Positions 49,358 through 58,739 are shown, numbered from the stretch's first letter. The stretch: DNA of 64,000 nucleotides from Exiguobacterium mexicanum (GCF_005960665.1 NZ_CP040676.1:1994501-2058500); one strand, 5' to 3'. Made by a program: numbers and translations. The notes: generated by a model not told the origin, from the sequence alone.

Positions 49358-50356
49358 ATGTCAAACGGAATGACGAACGAACCGAACAAACAAAACAAGA
49401 AGTTTTCAACAGGCGCCCTCGTCGGCGCATCAGCGATTGCACTTCTCATCGGTGTCGGCGGCACATATGCGGCGACAAACGGCGGGTCTTCGGACAACTC
49501 AGAAGTTGTTTCCTTTGAAGGCGGCGAAGTGACACGCGGCGAGATCGCGGACATGAGCTACGACCGTATGGTCCCACAACTAGCTTTCCAAGAAACGATG
49601 AACGAGTTGCTTGAAAAAGAATACGGCGACAAAGTCGAACAAGACAAAGTTGACGAAGAGTTCAGCAAGACTGAAGAGCAGTTCAACTCGAAAGAAGAGT
49701 TCGAGCAAGCGATTCAACAAGCCGGTATGACTGACACGGACGAGTTCAAAGAAGCGCTCCGCGGACAAATGCTCGTCGATGCAGCGAAGTCAGAACTCGT
49801 CGAAGTGACGGACGAAGACATCGAGGCACAATTCGCGAAAGAGAACGTCGAAGTCAAAGCGAGCCACATCCTCGTTGAGACAGAAGAAGAAGCCCAAGCG
49901 ATCATCAAAGAATTGAACGATGGCGCCGACTTCGCAGACGTCGCGAAAGAGAAATCGACAGACACAGGTTCTGGTGAAAAAGGTGGCGACCTCGGTTACT
50001 TCTCAGCCGGCGCCATGGTCCCAGAGTTTGAAGAATACGCGTTCCAAGAAGACGTGGTCGGAAAAGTCTCTGAGCCGGTCCAATCACAATTCGGTTTCCA
50101 CGTCATCAAAGTCATGGATCGTAAAGAAAAAGATCTTAAACTCGAAGACGAGAAAGATCGCATCCGTGAAGAATTGGCAACTGAAAAAGCAGCCTCTGTC
50201 GACGCGAACAAGATCTACGCCGAGTTGATCGAGAAATATAACGTCGACGTGAAAGATGCGAAAGCTTCAACACAGTTCGACGCTGTGAAAGACGCCATCA
50301 AAGCGTCAGAAGAAGGTACAGAAGAAGCACCGGCCGAAGAATCGACCGAGCAATAA
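49358..50356 (+). CDS. prsA: PrsA-type foldase, without lipobox
   Basis: A 332-residue peptidyl-prolyl isomerase of the parvulin type that folds secreted proteins outside the membrane. The parvulin core runs from VKASHILVETEEEAQ to FSAGAMVPEFEEYAF and SQFGFHVIKV. There is a single N-terminal helix (GALVGASAIALLIGVGGTYAAT, about 19-40), but the protein contains no cysteine at all, so it cannot be a lipoprotein like B. subtilis PrsA. It is anchored by an uncleaved helix or cleaved after an Ala-rich site. ATG 49358 follows AGGGGTG. The acidic C-terminal tail looks disordered. Confidence 0.88.
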   Translation: MSNGMTNEPNKQNKKFSTGALVGASAIALLIGVGGTYAATNGGSSDNSEVVSFEGGEVTRGEIADMSYDRMVPQLAFQETMNELLEKEYGDKVEQDKVDEEFSKTEEQFNSKEEFEQAIQQAGMTDTDEFKEALRGQMLVDAAKSELVEVTDEDIEAQFAKENVEVKASHILVETEEEAQAIIKELNDGADFADVAKEKSTDTGSGEKGGDLGYFSAGAMVPEFEEYAFQEDVVGKVSEPVQSQFGFHVIKVMDRKEKDLKLEDEKDRIREELATEKAASVDANKIYAELIEKYNVDVKDAKASTQFDAVKDAIKASEEGTEEAPAEESTEQ

Positions 50357-50358
50357 GC

Positions 50359-50386
50359 AAAAGACGTCCCGCGGGACGTCTTTTTT
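50359..50386. terminator. Terminator between prsA and yhaM
   Basis: AAGACGTCCC/GGGACGTCTT stem followed by T6 on the plus strand. Strong for prsA, weaker for the convergent yhaM. Confidence 0.85.
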
Positions 50387-50394
50387 GTATGCCT

Positions 50395-51324
50395 TCATAG
50401 CTTCGGTTTATAAAACGCACGGTTATCGAGTGCCATGACCCGCTCAGTGAACGCTCCGGGTTCGATCCCCTCGAACGCCTTCTCGAACATGTTCATCCGG
50501 GCATCGATATTGTCGATGAAGAACAACATCTCAGCTTCCGGGAGCTGTGGCGCGTTCGCCGATCCCCACTCCGGTTTCCCGTGATGACTGAGGACGAGAT
50601 GTTGGAGCAACGTCACGACTTCGCGGTCGGTCCCGAGTTCTCGGGCCACGACCTCGATTTCAGACGCCATGAGCGACAAGTGGCCGAGCAGTTTCCCTTC
50701 AAGCGTATACTCCGGCGTGATCGCATCCGACAACTCGATCACTTTCGCCAAGTCGTGGAGCACGACACCTGAGACGAGCAAATCACGATTCAATTGCGGG
50801 TACAAGTCACACATCGTTTCAGCGAGTTTCAGCATCGACAAGACATGGAACGCAAGGCCCGAATAGACCGCATGGTGGTGTCGCACCGCAGCCGGATACG
50901 TGAAGTAAGCGCCTTCGTTCCGGTCGACGAGCGCAGTCACGAGCTCACGCATGCCCGCGTGTCCGATCGCATCGATATAGCCGCGAATCCCCGTCTCGAG
51001 TTCTGACTTCGGCACTGGGGCCGAGCGCACGTATGGCGCGATGTCCGTCTCACCTTCGATGATGGAGATTTGTTTCAACTTCAACTGGGTCCGGCCACGG
51101 TAGTCCATCACTTCCCCGGAAGCATGGACAATCTTTTTCGTCGCATATTTTTCCGTATCGGCACTGTCCCATACTTTCGTCTCAATCTCCCCGCTCTCGT
51201 CGCATAGGATGAGCGTCAAATATGGTTTGCCGTTCCCGGCGAGTCCTCGATACGATTGTTTAATCATCACATATTGGTTCAACGTGTCGCCCACTTTGAG
51301 CTGCCCGATTTTAGTAGTCGTCAA
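50395..51324 (-). CDS. yhaM: 3'-5' exoribonuclease YhaM
   Basis: 309 residues: an N-terminal OB-fold (GKPYLTLILCDESGEIETKVWD) and an HD phosphohydrolase domain with RHHHAVYSGLAFHVLSML and HDLAK. Degrades RNA and single-stranded DNA 3'-5'. The start is TTG 51324: GAGGTG precedes it, and the next codons read TTTKIGQLKVGD as in YhaM. An ATG at 51357 belongs to a region with no ribosome site. Neighbour of prsA as in Bacillus. Confidence 0.88.
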   Translation of the reverse strand: MTTTKIGQLKVGDTLNQYVMIKQSYRGLAGNGKPYLTLILCDESGEIETKVWDSADTEKYATKKIVHASGEVMDYRGRTQLKLKQISIIEGETDIAPYVRSAPVPKSELETGIRGYIDAIGHAGMRELVTALVDRNEGAYFTYPAAVRHHHAVYSGLAFHVLSMLKLAETMCDLYPQLNRDLLVSGVVLHDLAKVIELSDAITPEYTLEGKLLGHLSLMASEIEVVARELGTDREVVTLLQHLVLSHHGKPEWGSANAPQLPEAEMLFFIDNIDARMNMFEKAFEGIEPGAFTERVMALDNRAFYKPKL

Positions 51325-51439
51325 AAAAAGCACCTCTCTTCTTGTCAGTACCTTCATCTTAACGAAAGTTCACGTGAGATGCCAACTTTCTTAGGAAAGC
51401 GGGAATACTTGAGGGAGAAGGAGATTGGGGGAATGGAAG

Positions 51440-52357
51440 ATGAGTTGGAAATGGTATACACGACCCGAAGAAATCGTACAGGTCGACAATCACTATGAGG
51501 AAGCGTACACGTATTGGCTCGAACAATTGACGACGGCGAAAGTGACAAAAATCATCGTCGAACGCGATTATATGTACGGATCGCTCACGCTCGATTATGA
51601 ACAGTTGGGACGCGAACCACAAAAAATCGGGCACTATTTCGTGACCCGGGACTTTTTATGGACAATCGGATTCGATGAGCTGTATTGCGAGACAGTGGCC
51701 CCGAAGCAGTACGACTCGCCAATCGAGGCGTTCTATGACCTGCTCTCTGAAAAGATGGACTATTATTTCCACGGCATCGATGAGTATGAAGAACGCTTGA
51801 TGATGACCCAACGCGAGATGAGCGGGCAAGTCCCGCCCGAATTTATGAATGAGATTTTCGGGCTCCGCAGCGAGATTGAACGATGGTCTGACACTGTCGT
51901 CCCGTACCGCGAACTGCTCATGGCCGGGCGCGAGGCGTTTCTCGACATGGACTTAAACGAATTGAAAGCGTATCGTCTCGCCAAATATCGCGTCAATCGT
52001 CTTCTAACGTTGATCGAACATTACCAAGAAGACGTCATCGCGATGACCGATTTGGCTGCGACGTTATCAAACTTCCGTGGCAACGAGATCATGAAGGCGC
52101 TCACCGTTTTCACGGCCTTGACGACGCCCGTCGTCGCGTTCGGTGCGGTCTGGGGCATGAATTTCAAACAAATGCCCGAGCTCGAGTGGCCGCTCGGCTA
52201 TTTGTTCGCCTGGCTTATGATCATCGGCTTTACGGTTTTGATCTATTTCTGGTTAAAGCAAAAAAATTGGATTGGGTCGCTCCTGCAATTCCCGAATCAA
52301 ATCCGTAGCCAAGAAAAGTTAGATAAACAGCGCAACAAACGAAATAAGCAAAACTAG
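51440..52357 (+). CDS. CorA-like divalent cation channel
   Basis: 305 residues: a large N-terminal cytoplasmic alpha/beta region, a long stalk helix, then two C-terminal membrane helices. The signature at the end of the first is WGMNFKQMPEL, a variant of the CorA YGMNFxxMPEL motif with W for Y. CorA proteins pass Mg2+ or related ions as pentamers. The ATG at 51440 is preceded by GGGGGAATGGAAG. A single gene; the terminal KQRNKRNKQN tail is strongly basic. Confidence 0.85.
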   Translation: MSWKWYTRPEEIVQVDNHYEEAYTYWLEQLTTAKVTKIIVERDYMYGSLTLDYEQLGREPQKIGHYFVTRDFLWTIGFDELYCETVAPKQYDSPIEAFYDLLSEKMDYYFHGIDEYEERLMMTQREMSGQVPPEFMNEIFGLRSEIERWSDTVVPYRELLMAGREAFLDMDLNELKAYRLAKYRVNRLLTLIEHYQEDVIAMTDLAATLSNFRGNEIMKALTVFTALTTPVVAFGAVWGMNFKQMPELEWPLGYLFAWLMIIGFTVLIYFWLKQKNWIGSLLQFPNQIRSQEKLDKQRNKRNKQN

Positions 52358-52418
52358 CAAAAAACGAACAAAAGTTCGGTATACTGAAAGGAGCAGATGA
52401 TACAGAAAGGTGATGTTC

Positions 52419-53510
52419 ATGGAACGATTGATCATCCATGTCGATATGGACGCGTTTTACGCCTCGGTCGAACAACGCGACCGCCCCGACTTACGAGATA
52501 AACCGGTCATCGTCGGTGGCGCCCCTCACAGCCGTGGGGTGGTCGCCACTTGTTCGTATGAGGCGAGAAAATACGGCGTGCACAGCGCCATGTCCTCACG
52601 GCGGGCGTTCGCACTCTGTCCGCAGGCGACGTTCGTCAAACCGCGGTTTCACGTCTATCGGCACGTCAGCCAACAAGTGATGGCCATTTTCAAATCGATC
52701 ACGCCGCTCGTCGAACCGCTCTCGCTCGACGAGGCGTACTTGGACGTGACGGAGAATACGCTCATGAGCACGTCCGGCCCTTATATCGCGCGCTACATCC
52801 TTGGGGAAATCAAACGCCGGACCGGACTGACCGCTTCAGCCGGGGTCGCCCCGTCGAAGTTTGTCGCCAAGATCGCCTCAGGATTCAACAAACCGAACGG
52901 ACTGACGGTCGTCGAGGCGGATGATGTCGAGGCGTTCCTCGCCCCGCTCCCGATCACGACGATGCACGGGGTCGGCAAAGTGACCGCCCAGACGTTGTTC
53001 AAGCACGACTACCATACAATCGCCGACTTGCAAGGCACCCGCCCCGAGCAGTTGAAGGCCATCTTCGGCCACGACCGGGGAAATCAGTTATATGAGCTCG
53101 CCCACGGTCGGGATAGCCGCCCCGTCGTCCCGACCCGGGAACGAAAATCGATCGGCTCCGAGACGACGTTCGCGTTCGACCTTGATGATCCTGAAGAAGT
53201 GTATGAACGCGTCATCCCGGAAATCGAAGACGTGCTACTCCAGCTCGACCGCCGCGAACTCAGTTGTCAGACGGTGACAATCAAAATTAAGACGAGCGAG
53301 TTCCAAGCCCGGAGCCATCAAATCAAATTGAACCATCCGACGCATGACCATGACGAGATTAAGCGACTCGCCCGCCGTCTGTTCGACGAGATGGCGATCA
53401 CCGAACCGGTCCGCTTGATTGGGATGACGGTCTCGGAGTTGATTCCGCGTATCGAAACGGCCCGTCAGCTCACGTTCGAGGAGCTGACGAAACCTTCGCT
53501 TGAAGAATGA
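52419..53510 (+). CDS. dinB: DNA polymerase IV (Y family)
   Basis: A 363-residue translesion polymerase: IIHVDMDAFYASVEQRD with the catalytic aspartate, then LSLDEAYLDVT with the second acidic pair, a helix-hairpin-helix near MHGVGKVTAQTLF, and a little-finger domain. The C-terminus lacks a clear beta-clamp QLxLF motif, though RQLTFEELTKP may serve. The ATG at 52419 is 6 bases after AAAGGTG. No LexA-type box is obvious upstream. It is followed directly by a small gene. Confidence 0.9.
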   Translation: MERLIIHVDMDAFYASVEQRDRPDLRDKPVIVGGAPHSRGVVATCSYEARKYGVHSAMSSRRAFALCPQATFVKPRFHVYRHVSQQVMAIFKSITPLVEPLSLDEAYLDVTENTLMSTSGPYIARYILGEIKRRTGLTASAGVAPSKFVAKIASGFNKPNGLTVVEADDVEAFLAPLPITTMHGVGKVTAQTLFKHDYHTIADLQGTRPEQLKAIFGHDRGNQLYELAHGRDSRPVVPTRERKSIGSETTFAFDLDDPEEVYERVIPEIEDVLLQLDRRELSCQTVTIKIKTSEFQARSHQIKLNHPTHDHDEIKRLARRLFDEMAITEPVRLIGMTVSELIPRIETARQLTFEELTKPSLEE

Positions 53511-53549
53511 ATGGTCATTCAGTACAATGGAAGCAAAGGGGGCGAACGG

Positions 53550-53768
53550 ATGGAACAGTATACGATCACGGCGTTCGAGAACGACGGCACGGTCGTCTTG
53601 AACGATTCATTTACCGCGGCAAGCGATGACGAGGCGAAATCGAAAGGCCTCGCGATGCTCGAGGAAGCCGGGCACCTCCATAAAGGGGCCCGCATCGCAC
53701 ATCGCGGCCAACTCATCTACTTCGAGCGCTGTAAACTGCCAGGAAAACTGAAAGGCACGGCCTCATAA
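53550..53768 (+). CDS. YhzD-like small protein
   Basis: 72 residues beginning MEQYTITAFENDGTVVLNDSF, then ASDDEAKSKGLAMLEEAGH and HRGQLIYFERC, a small alpha/beta fold resembling YhzD-type Bacillus proteins of unknown function. AAAGGGGG precedes ATG 53550, and the gene is 39 bases after dinB, suggesting cotranscription. It ends in a strong convergent hairpin. Confidence 0.65.
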   Translation: MEQYTITAFENDGTVVLNDSFTAASDDEAKSKGLAMLEEAGHLHKGARIAHRGQLIYFERCKLPGKLKGTAS

Positions 53769-53771
53769 CAG

Positions 53772-53798
53772 AAGCGCCTCGGGATTCCCGAGGCGCTT
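53772..53798. terminator. Bidirectional terminator
   Basis: A 12-bp perfect stem AAGCGCCTCGGG/CCCGAGGCGCTT with a 3-base loop, between convergent genes. Confidence 0.8.
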
Positions 53799-53800
53799 GT

Positions 53801-54295
53801 TCATTCGCTATATTTGGCTTCCCACTCGCTGCGCCACTCCATGTAATCGGGATGCAGCTCTTCCGCCGTCTTCCCATCGAGTGAATAGCTCGCTCCGGTA
53901 AGCGGCTCGGCCGAATCCGGATATGACGTCCCGCCGATGATCTCGCCGTCCACCATCATGACCGAGACGTTCGTCTGGCCGAGTTCTGCGACTTCATCGA
54001 GCGGATGGTTGCGGACGATGAAGTTCTCATGTCGAATGTCACGTCCAATATAGTCATCCGGCGGCGTCATCTGGACTTGCCACGTACTTTGCGTTGGCAA
54101 CTCAAGCAGATCTGCATTTTCAAAGCTCGACGTTCTATACCCTTTATAAGAGACGACGTCATAGCCTTGCTCCTCTAAGTACGCCTTGGCCACTTTGGCG
54201 TCCGCCCCGAGCGTCGGTGCCGGCTGTTCGCTCTCATTCGAGCAGGCCGCAAGCAAGAACACAGCCAAAATCATCCCAACGCGTTTCCACATCAT
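53801..54295 (-). CDS. Unrecognised lipoprotein
   Basis: 164 residues with a classical lipoprotein signal: MMWKRVGMILAVFLLAACSN, where the lipobox is LLAAC. The mature part (AKAYLEEQGYDVVSYKGY, then a WQVQMTPPDDYIG region) is not recognised. GAGGTG precedes the double ATG. Located on the outer face of the membrane by inference. Monocistronic, upstream of the hairpin at 53772. Confidence 0.75.
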   Translation of the reverse strand: MMWKRVGMILAVFLLAACSNESEQPAPTLGADAKVAKAYLEEQGYDVVSYKGYRTSSFENADLLELPTQSTWQVQMTPPDDYIGRDIRHENFIVRNHPLDEVAELGQTNVSVMMVDGEIIGGTSYPDSAEPLTGASYSLDGKTAEELHPDYMEWRSEWEAKYSE

Positions 54296-54353
54296 CTCTC
54301 ACCTCACCGTTTAGCATTTTTTTACACATTCGGCAGAGCAAACAACATTTCCT

Positions 54354-56126
54354 TCAAAACGGAAAGATGAACAAAATCGTGAAGATGGCGATGACCGCTG
54401 TCACGACCTGAAGCGGCAAGCCGACTTTGACGAAATCGAAGAAACGGTAGCCGCCGATGCCGAACACCATCGCGTTCGTCGGTGACCCGAATGGTGTCAT
54501 GAACGCGAGCGAGGCCGCGATGGCGACGGCGACGACGAGCGGGACGGGACTGACTTGGAGTGCCGAGGCGAGCGACAGTGCGAGCGGAGCGAATAAGACG
54601 GCCGTCGCCGTGTTCGAGATGATTTGACTCAGCACCATCGTCGCGACGAAGAGCGCAACGAGCACCCAGACCGGACCAGACTGCCCGAACGACTCACTGA
54701 TCCATGTGACGAGCCACGCCATGATCCCAGCATTGTCGAGCGCTTGGCCGACCGGGATCATCGCTGCGATCAAAAGAAGCGAGGACCATTGAATCGATTG
54801 ATACGCGACGTCCATTTGGCGGACGGCTCCGGTGAGCACCATGGCGAGCGCCGCGAGCCATACCGCTACCGTCGGGTCGACCCACTCGAACACGAGGAGC
54901 GTGACCATTCCGAGCATGATCAATCCCGCTGCTAGTTGATGACGTTCGGATACGGCTCGATTGGCCACTTCGGTCACATGCTCATTGGCAAGCAAGAGGT
55001 GTGTCTCGTTTCCGACCCGCTCTAAGTCGGTCCACTCCCCTTGGGCGACAAGCATGTCACCTCGTTCGAGTGGCACATCTTTCAATCGGGTGATGGCGAT
55101 TTCCTCGTTCGGGCGTACGACTTGAAGCACGTTCAATCGATACTCATTGCGCAACCGGCTCTCGGACAAACAGCGGCCGACGAGCGGGCTGTCGGTCGGA
55201 ATCGTGAAAACGGCGACGCCCGACTCTTTGCCGTACACATCTTTGACGTTAACCGGCTCGACGACCAATCCTTCTTGTCGGGCGATGCGGTGGACATCCG
55301 TCTCATCACCACTGACGAGGACACGCCCTTCCGTAAGCACCGTGTCGGCTCGGGCCGTGATAAACCGATGGACCACTCCTTTTCGGTGTTCGCCGACGAC
55401 GACCAGGCCGTCTCGTGACCACTTGACGTCACTAAGCGTCTGACCGACGAGGCGGTGTCCTTTCGTGATGGACAGCGCATAGACGGCTACTTGCGGTATC
55501 ATCAACGGATGAGCCGCCGACGAACGGACATCCCCCGCCCCGAGCAGACGGTTCCCAACGACATAGAAATATAACAGTCCGACCACAGCCACGACGAGAC
55601 CGATCGGCAAGAGCGCAAAAAATCCAAGCGTTTCCCCCGCCCCTCGGAGCGTCTCCGCGGCGACTAAGTTCGGTGGCGTTCCGATAAGTGTCATCGTCCC
55701 ACCGATGCTTGAGAAAAAGGCGAGCGGCATGAGCAATTTCGCCGGGCTCGTACCCATCTGCCTTGACATGGCGAGCACGACCGGAATCAACAAAGCGACC
55801 GTTCCCGTGTTCGACATCAGGCTCGACAGAAACGTCACGGTGACCATGAGGACGAGAAAGAGACGTACTTCACTCCCTTTCGCGTACGGGATGAGAGCGG
55901 CCCCTAACCGTTCGGCGAGTCCGGTGTGAAACAACCCGGCACCGACAATGAACAGTCCGGCGATCATGAGCACGACCGAATTCGAAAAACCGGCCATCGC
56001 TTCGACCGGTGTCAGTTGATTTGTCAAAACGAGCAAGAGGAGACCAATCAGCGCGACCAAGTCGGCCCGGAGCCAACCTCCGATAAAACCGATGATCATG
56101 ACGGCTAAAATCACCAAGGTGACCAT
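54354..56126 (-). CDS. SLC13/DASS-type permease with two RCK_C domains
   Basis: A 590-residue membrane transporter. About ten helices surround a central cytoplasmic insert with two TrkA-C (RCK_C) repeats (VGQTLSDVKWSRDGLVVVG and VGRCLSESRLRNEYRLNVLQV). Membrane motifs include GTPPNLVAAETL and FGSPTNAMVFGIGGY, typical SNT and SPT substrate motifs of the family. Possible substrates are dicarboxylates or sulfate. AAAGGGTG precedes ATG 56126, and a perfect cre lies 53-67 bases upstream, so carbon catabolite repression is likely. Confidence 0.82.
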   Translation of the reverse strand: MVTLVILAVMIIGFIGGWLRADLVALIGLLLLVLTNQLTPVEAMAGFSNSVVLMIAGLFIVGAGLFHTGLAERLGAALIPYAKGSEVRLFLVLMVTVTFLSSLMSNTGTVALLIPVVLAMSRQMGTSPAKLLMPLAFFSSIGGTMTLIGTPPNLVAAETLRGAGETLGFFALLPIGLVVAVVGLLYFYVVGNRLLGAGDVRSSAAHPLMIPQVAVYALSITKGHRLVGQTLSDVKWSRDGLVVVGEHRKGVVHRFITARADTVLTEGRVLVSGDETDVHRIARQEGLVVEPVNVKDVYGKESGVAVFTIPTDSPLVGRCLSESRLRNEYRLNVLQVVRPNEEIAITRLKDVPLERGDMLVAQGEWTDLERVGNETHLLLANEHVTEVANRAVSERHQLAAGLIMLGMVTLLVFEWVDPTVAVWLAALAMVLTGAVRQMDVAYQSIQWSSLLLIAAMIPVGQALDNAGIMAWLVTWISESFGQSGPVWVLVALFVATMVLSQIISNTATAVLFAPLALSLASALQVSPVPLVVAVAIAASLAFMTPFGSPTNAMVFGIGGYRFFDFVKVGLPLQVVTAVIAIFTILFIFPF

Positions 56127-56178
56127 GACGTCCACCCTTTCTTGTGAAATGACCTACAAATAGAGTATACCACGCTTT

Positions 56179-56193
56179 ATGTAAGCGCTATCA
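56179..56193. promoter_or_regulatory. cre (CcpA) box upstream of the SLC13 permease
   Basis: ATGTAAGCGCTATCA fits WTGNAANCGNWNNCW at all defined positions, within 70 bases of the permease start. Confidence 0.75.
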
Positions 56194-56255
56194 TGAATTG
56201 GGTGACAATCTAGGCAACAAAAAAGCGGATGGCTCGATTGCCATCCGCTTCACTG

Positions 56256-56627
56256 TTATTGAACTTCGTTATCATTCACCATCGGAGCGTAGAGCTCTTC
56301 AAGTGGCTTCATGATAATTTTCGTCACTTCTGTGACCAGTTGATGCATGCGTTGCTCTTCTTGCATGAGCTCCATGATCAATTCGTTTTGTTGAACGCCC
56401 ATCATTTTTGTCTGCGCATCCATCATCTCTTGTTCAGAGATTTCTTCGCCTTCCATTTGCTTCTGTTGAAGCGTCATTTGGATATCACGGAAGTCAGCGA
56501 ATAACTGGTTCGCTTCTGCATCCGCATTGACACGGTCGTATAGTGAAGAGAGATTTGTGAACTCCTCAGAATCGCGAAGTGCTTTTTCCAATTGGTAAGC
56601 ATGATCGTACAAGTTTGATTGTGACAT
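56256..56627 (-). CDS. yheA: YheA/YlbF-family regulator (UPF0342)
   Basis: 123 residues, all helical: DHAYQLEKALRDSEEFTNLS, then FADFRDIQMTLQQKQMEGEEIS, then a methionine/glutamine-rich tail. Matches B. subtilis YheA, related to YlbF/YmcA. Function unclear; YlbF/YmcA partner with RNase Y. A ribosome site lies upstream of ATG, and the neighbouring yheB-like gene is 36 bases away upstream on the same strand. Confidence 0.82.
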   Translation of the reverse strand: MSQSNLYDHAYQLEKALRDSEEFTNLSSLYDRVNADAEANQLFADFRDIQMTLQQKQMEGEEISEQEMMDAQTKMMGVQQNELIMELMQEEQRMHQLVTEVTKIIMKPLEELYAPMVNDNEVQ

Positions 56628-56662
56628 GTGACGTCCTCCTAAAAACTATTAGGGCGTGCCGA

Positions 56663-57781
56663 TCAAACGATGGCAATCAACCCTTGAATCAATCCAATCA
56701 TACCACCTAATAAGGCGCCAAGCCATGTTATTGCCCGGAACTCTCGTTTTGAGATCGAAAGGACGATCTCTTCGAGGTACGAGGTATCGAGCGAGCTCAC
56801 TTGCTCTTGAACGATTTGATCGATTTTCAGGCGATCCATGACCGTCTCCATTTGATCCGTGAAACGCGTGATAACGAGCCTCACGCCGTTCGGCACGAGT
56901 TCTTCGATGACACGGTCTTCGACGTCCCGCGTATAGGAGTGGACGGTCCGATCGAGCAGTTCCCCAACCGGGAGACGCGAGACGACTTCCGTCGTCACAC
57001 CGTCAATCAACCGTTCCTCTAATCGGTCGTCGAGCAGTGTATCGACCGAGCGTTCACTGAACCGCTCGAATTCGCGCGTGATCATCGTCGCCATGCCAGA
57101 CCGAGTCGAGCCACCTCGCAAGATATTGATAATCTCCGGACGAATCATTTCGACGAAATTCAAGTTTTGAACGAACCCGGCGATGAAACCAAGCCGACGT
57201 TGGACGAACGAGTCGACCATGTGCCGAAGTTGCGCCTCGCCTTCAGCCGAATAAAAGTATTCTTCTGACTTGACGAGCAGGGCGTCCACGATTTCGGGGA
57301 TGATGCCGCGGACACGGTCCATCCCGTCTTCACCGAGAAGCTCATATAGTTGACGCGACTTCACATCCGCAAGGACAAGTCGGAGCTCTTGACGGAGCTT
57401 CGTATCCGCTTTTCCCAACACACGTGTCTCCGCATCGGGATAGAGCGGTTCGATGAGCGAACGAATCGTCTTGTCTGAACGAAGCATCGTCCGAACCTCA
57501 CCTTGCACGAAGTGGGTAATATGACTACCGACTTGTTCATCGAGCAGGCGCTTACGCATCCCTTCAGGCGTCAACAAGTGCTTGACGACCGTCTTCCCGA
57601 GGCTCGTTGCCAATTCGTCGCGACGTTTCGGGATCAACCCTGGGGTGAACGGAACTCTCATCTTCCCGATGTATTTAGGATGATGGGGCCGAAACAACAT
57701 TTTGATAGCGAGAAAGTTCGTGACTCCCCCGATTGTCGCCCCGATGGCGATCATGATGAAAATTTTTAGTAGACTGTCCAA
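56663..57781 (-). CDS. yheB: YheB-like DUF445 membrane protein
   Basis: 372 residues: an N-terminal helix followed by NFLAIKMLFRPHHP and GLIPKRRDELATSLG, both DUF445 hallmarks. A long charged helical middle follows, and a C-terminal helix WLGALLGGMIGLIQGLIAIV. Function of the family is unknown. It is transcribed with yheA as in B. subtilis, and lies head-to-head with the regulator gene at 57834. Confidence 0.85.
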   Translation of the reverse strand: MDSLLKIFIMIAIGATIGGVTNFLAIKMLFRPHHPKYIGKMRVPFTPGLIPKRRDELATSLGKTVVKHLLTPEGMRKRLLDEQVGSHITHFVQGEVRTMLRSDKTIRSLIEPLYPDAETRVLGKADTKLRQELRLVLADVKSRQLYELLGEDGMDRVRGIIPEIVDALLVKSEEYFYSAEGEAQLRHMVDSFVQRRLGFIAGFVQNLNFVEMIRPEIINILRGGSTRSGMATMITREFERFSERSVDTLLDDRLEERLIDGVTTEVVSRLPVGELLDRTVHSYTRDVEDRVIEELVPNGVRLVITRFTDQMETVMDRLKIDQIVQEQVSSLDTSYLEEIVLSISKREFRAITWLGALLGGMIGLIQGLIAIV

Positions 57782-57833
57782 ACTGCCTGCCTCCGTTCTG
57801 AAATATGATACATTGTTTGAAGAGGTGATTGTA

Positions 57834-58682
57834 TTGACTACGTATGATCGTATTAAATCGATTTTCCCGACCGTTGTCCATCGGTCGGAAGATGCATCCG
57901 GAGACTACATCTGGTACCAAGCACACGATGGGACCGTGTTTGGACTACCCAAAATGGAATTGAGCGAGCGTGAACGACAGCTCCTTGAATGGTCGGCGAC
58001 ACCGTTTGTGACGACGCGTGATCTGCGTCAAGAGAAATGGCAAGACCGCTTGCTCACAGATTCGTATCGGATTGCCCAGCCATTTCGGTTGTTGTCGCTG
58101 TCGCTCCATTATCAAGAGCCGGAATCGCTCGAGCAATTTTTAGAGATATTGCACGATTTCATGCCTGAAGCGGAAATCGTCGTCATGACGCGACATCACG
58201 TGGAAATCATCGAGATGAATCAACTCGTCGATTTGTCCGAGTTCGAGGACGTGTTACGGGCCGTGGCGAGCGATTGCTACGTTGAGGCCCATGTCATCTA
58301 TAGCGAGCGACCGCTCGGTGTGTTAGGGACACTGTACCAACAACATCAAACGCTGCGCCCGTTCGCGAGACTCTCTACTAAAGCTTACCCTGCTAGTCAA
58401 CTATTATACCATTACTTGCTAGAAGACCATGAGACTTTTGCCGAACGTCTCCAATTGACCGAGGCCGTATATACGACGCTCGACAAGACGAACATCGAGC
58501 TGTTAGAGGCATTATTCGCCTACTCTTTAAACGTATCCCATACGGCTAAAGCATTGTTCATGCATCGAAATACGCTCAATTATCGGCTCGATCGGCTGTA
58601 CGAACTGACGGGATACGATGCCCGCCAATTCTATGATGCGAGTTTGCTTCAACTCATTGTCACGTTGCACAAATCTGAGTAA
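57834..58682 (+). CDS. PucR/CdaR-type transcription regulator
   Basis: 282 residues with no recognised N-terminal sensor. The C-terminal HTH (NIELLEALFAYSLNVSHTAKALFMHRNTLNYRLDRL) is the PucR HTH_30 domain. TTG 57834 follows AGAGGTG; the frame opens earlier but overlaps the yheB 5' end. It is directly upstream of msmX, as in B. subtilis yxkF-msmX, so it may control sugar uptake, though this is inference. Confidence 0.75.
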   Translation: MTTYDRIKSIFPTVVHRSEDASGDYIWYQAHDGTVFGLPKMELSERERQLLEWSATPFVTTRDLRQEKWQDRLLTDSYRIAQPFRLLSLSLHYQEPESLEQFLEILHDFMPEAEIVVMTRHHVEIIEMNQLVDLSEFEDVLRAVASDCYVEAHVIYSERPLGVLGTLYQQHQTLRPFARLSTKAYPASQLLYHYLLEDHETFAERLQLTEAVYTTLDKTNIELLEALFAYSLNVSHTAKALFMHRNTLNYRLDRLYELTGYDARQFYDASLLQLIVTLHKSE

Positions 58683-58710
58683 GCGTTTTTGTGCAACGTG
58701 TACATATCCA

Positions 58711-58734
58711 ATGCAAGCGGTTTCACCGTATAAT
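58711..58734 (+). promoter_or_regulatory. msmX promoter with cre box in the spacer
   Basis: A cre (ATGCAAGCGGTTTCA, 58711-58725) fits WTGNAANCGNWNNCW fully and ends 3 bases before a perfect TATAAT at 58729-58734. CcpA bound there would cover the promoter. Confidence 0.7.
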
Positions 58735-58739
58735 CAATC

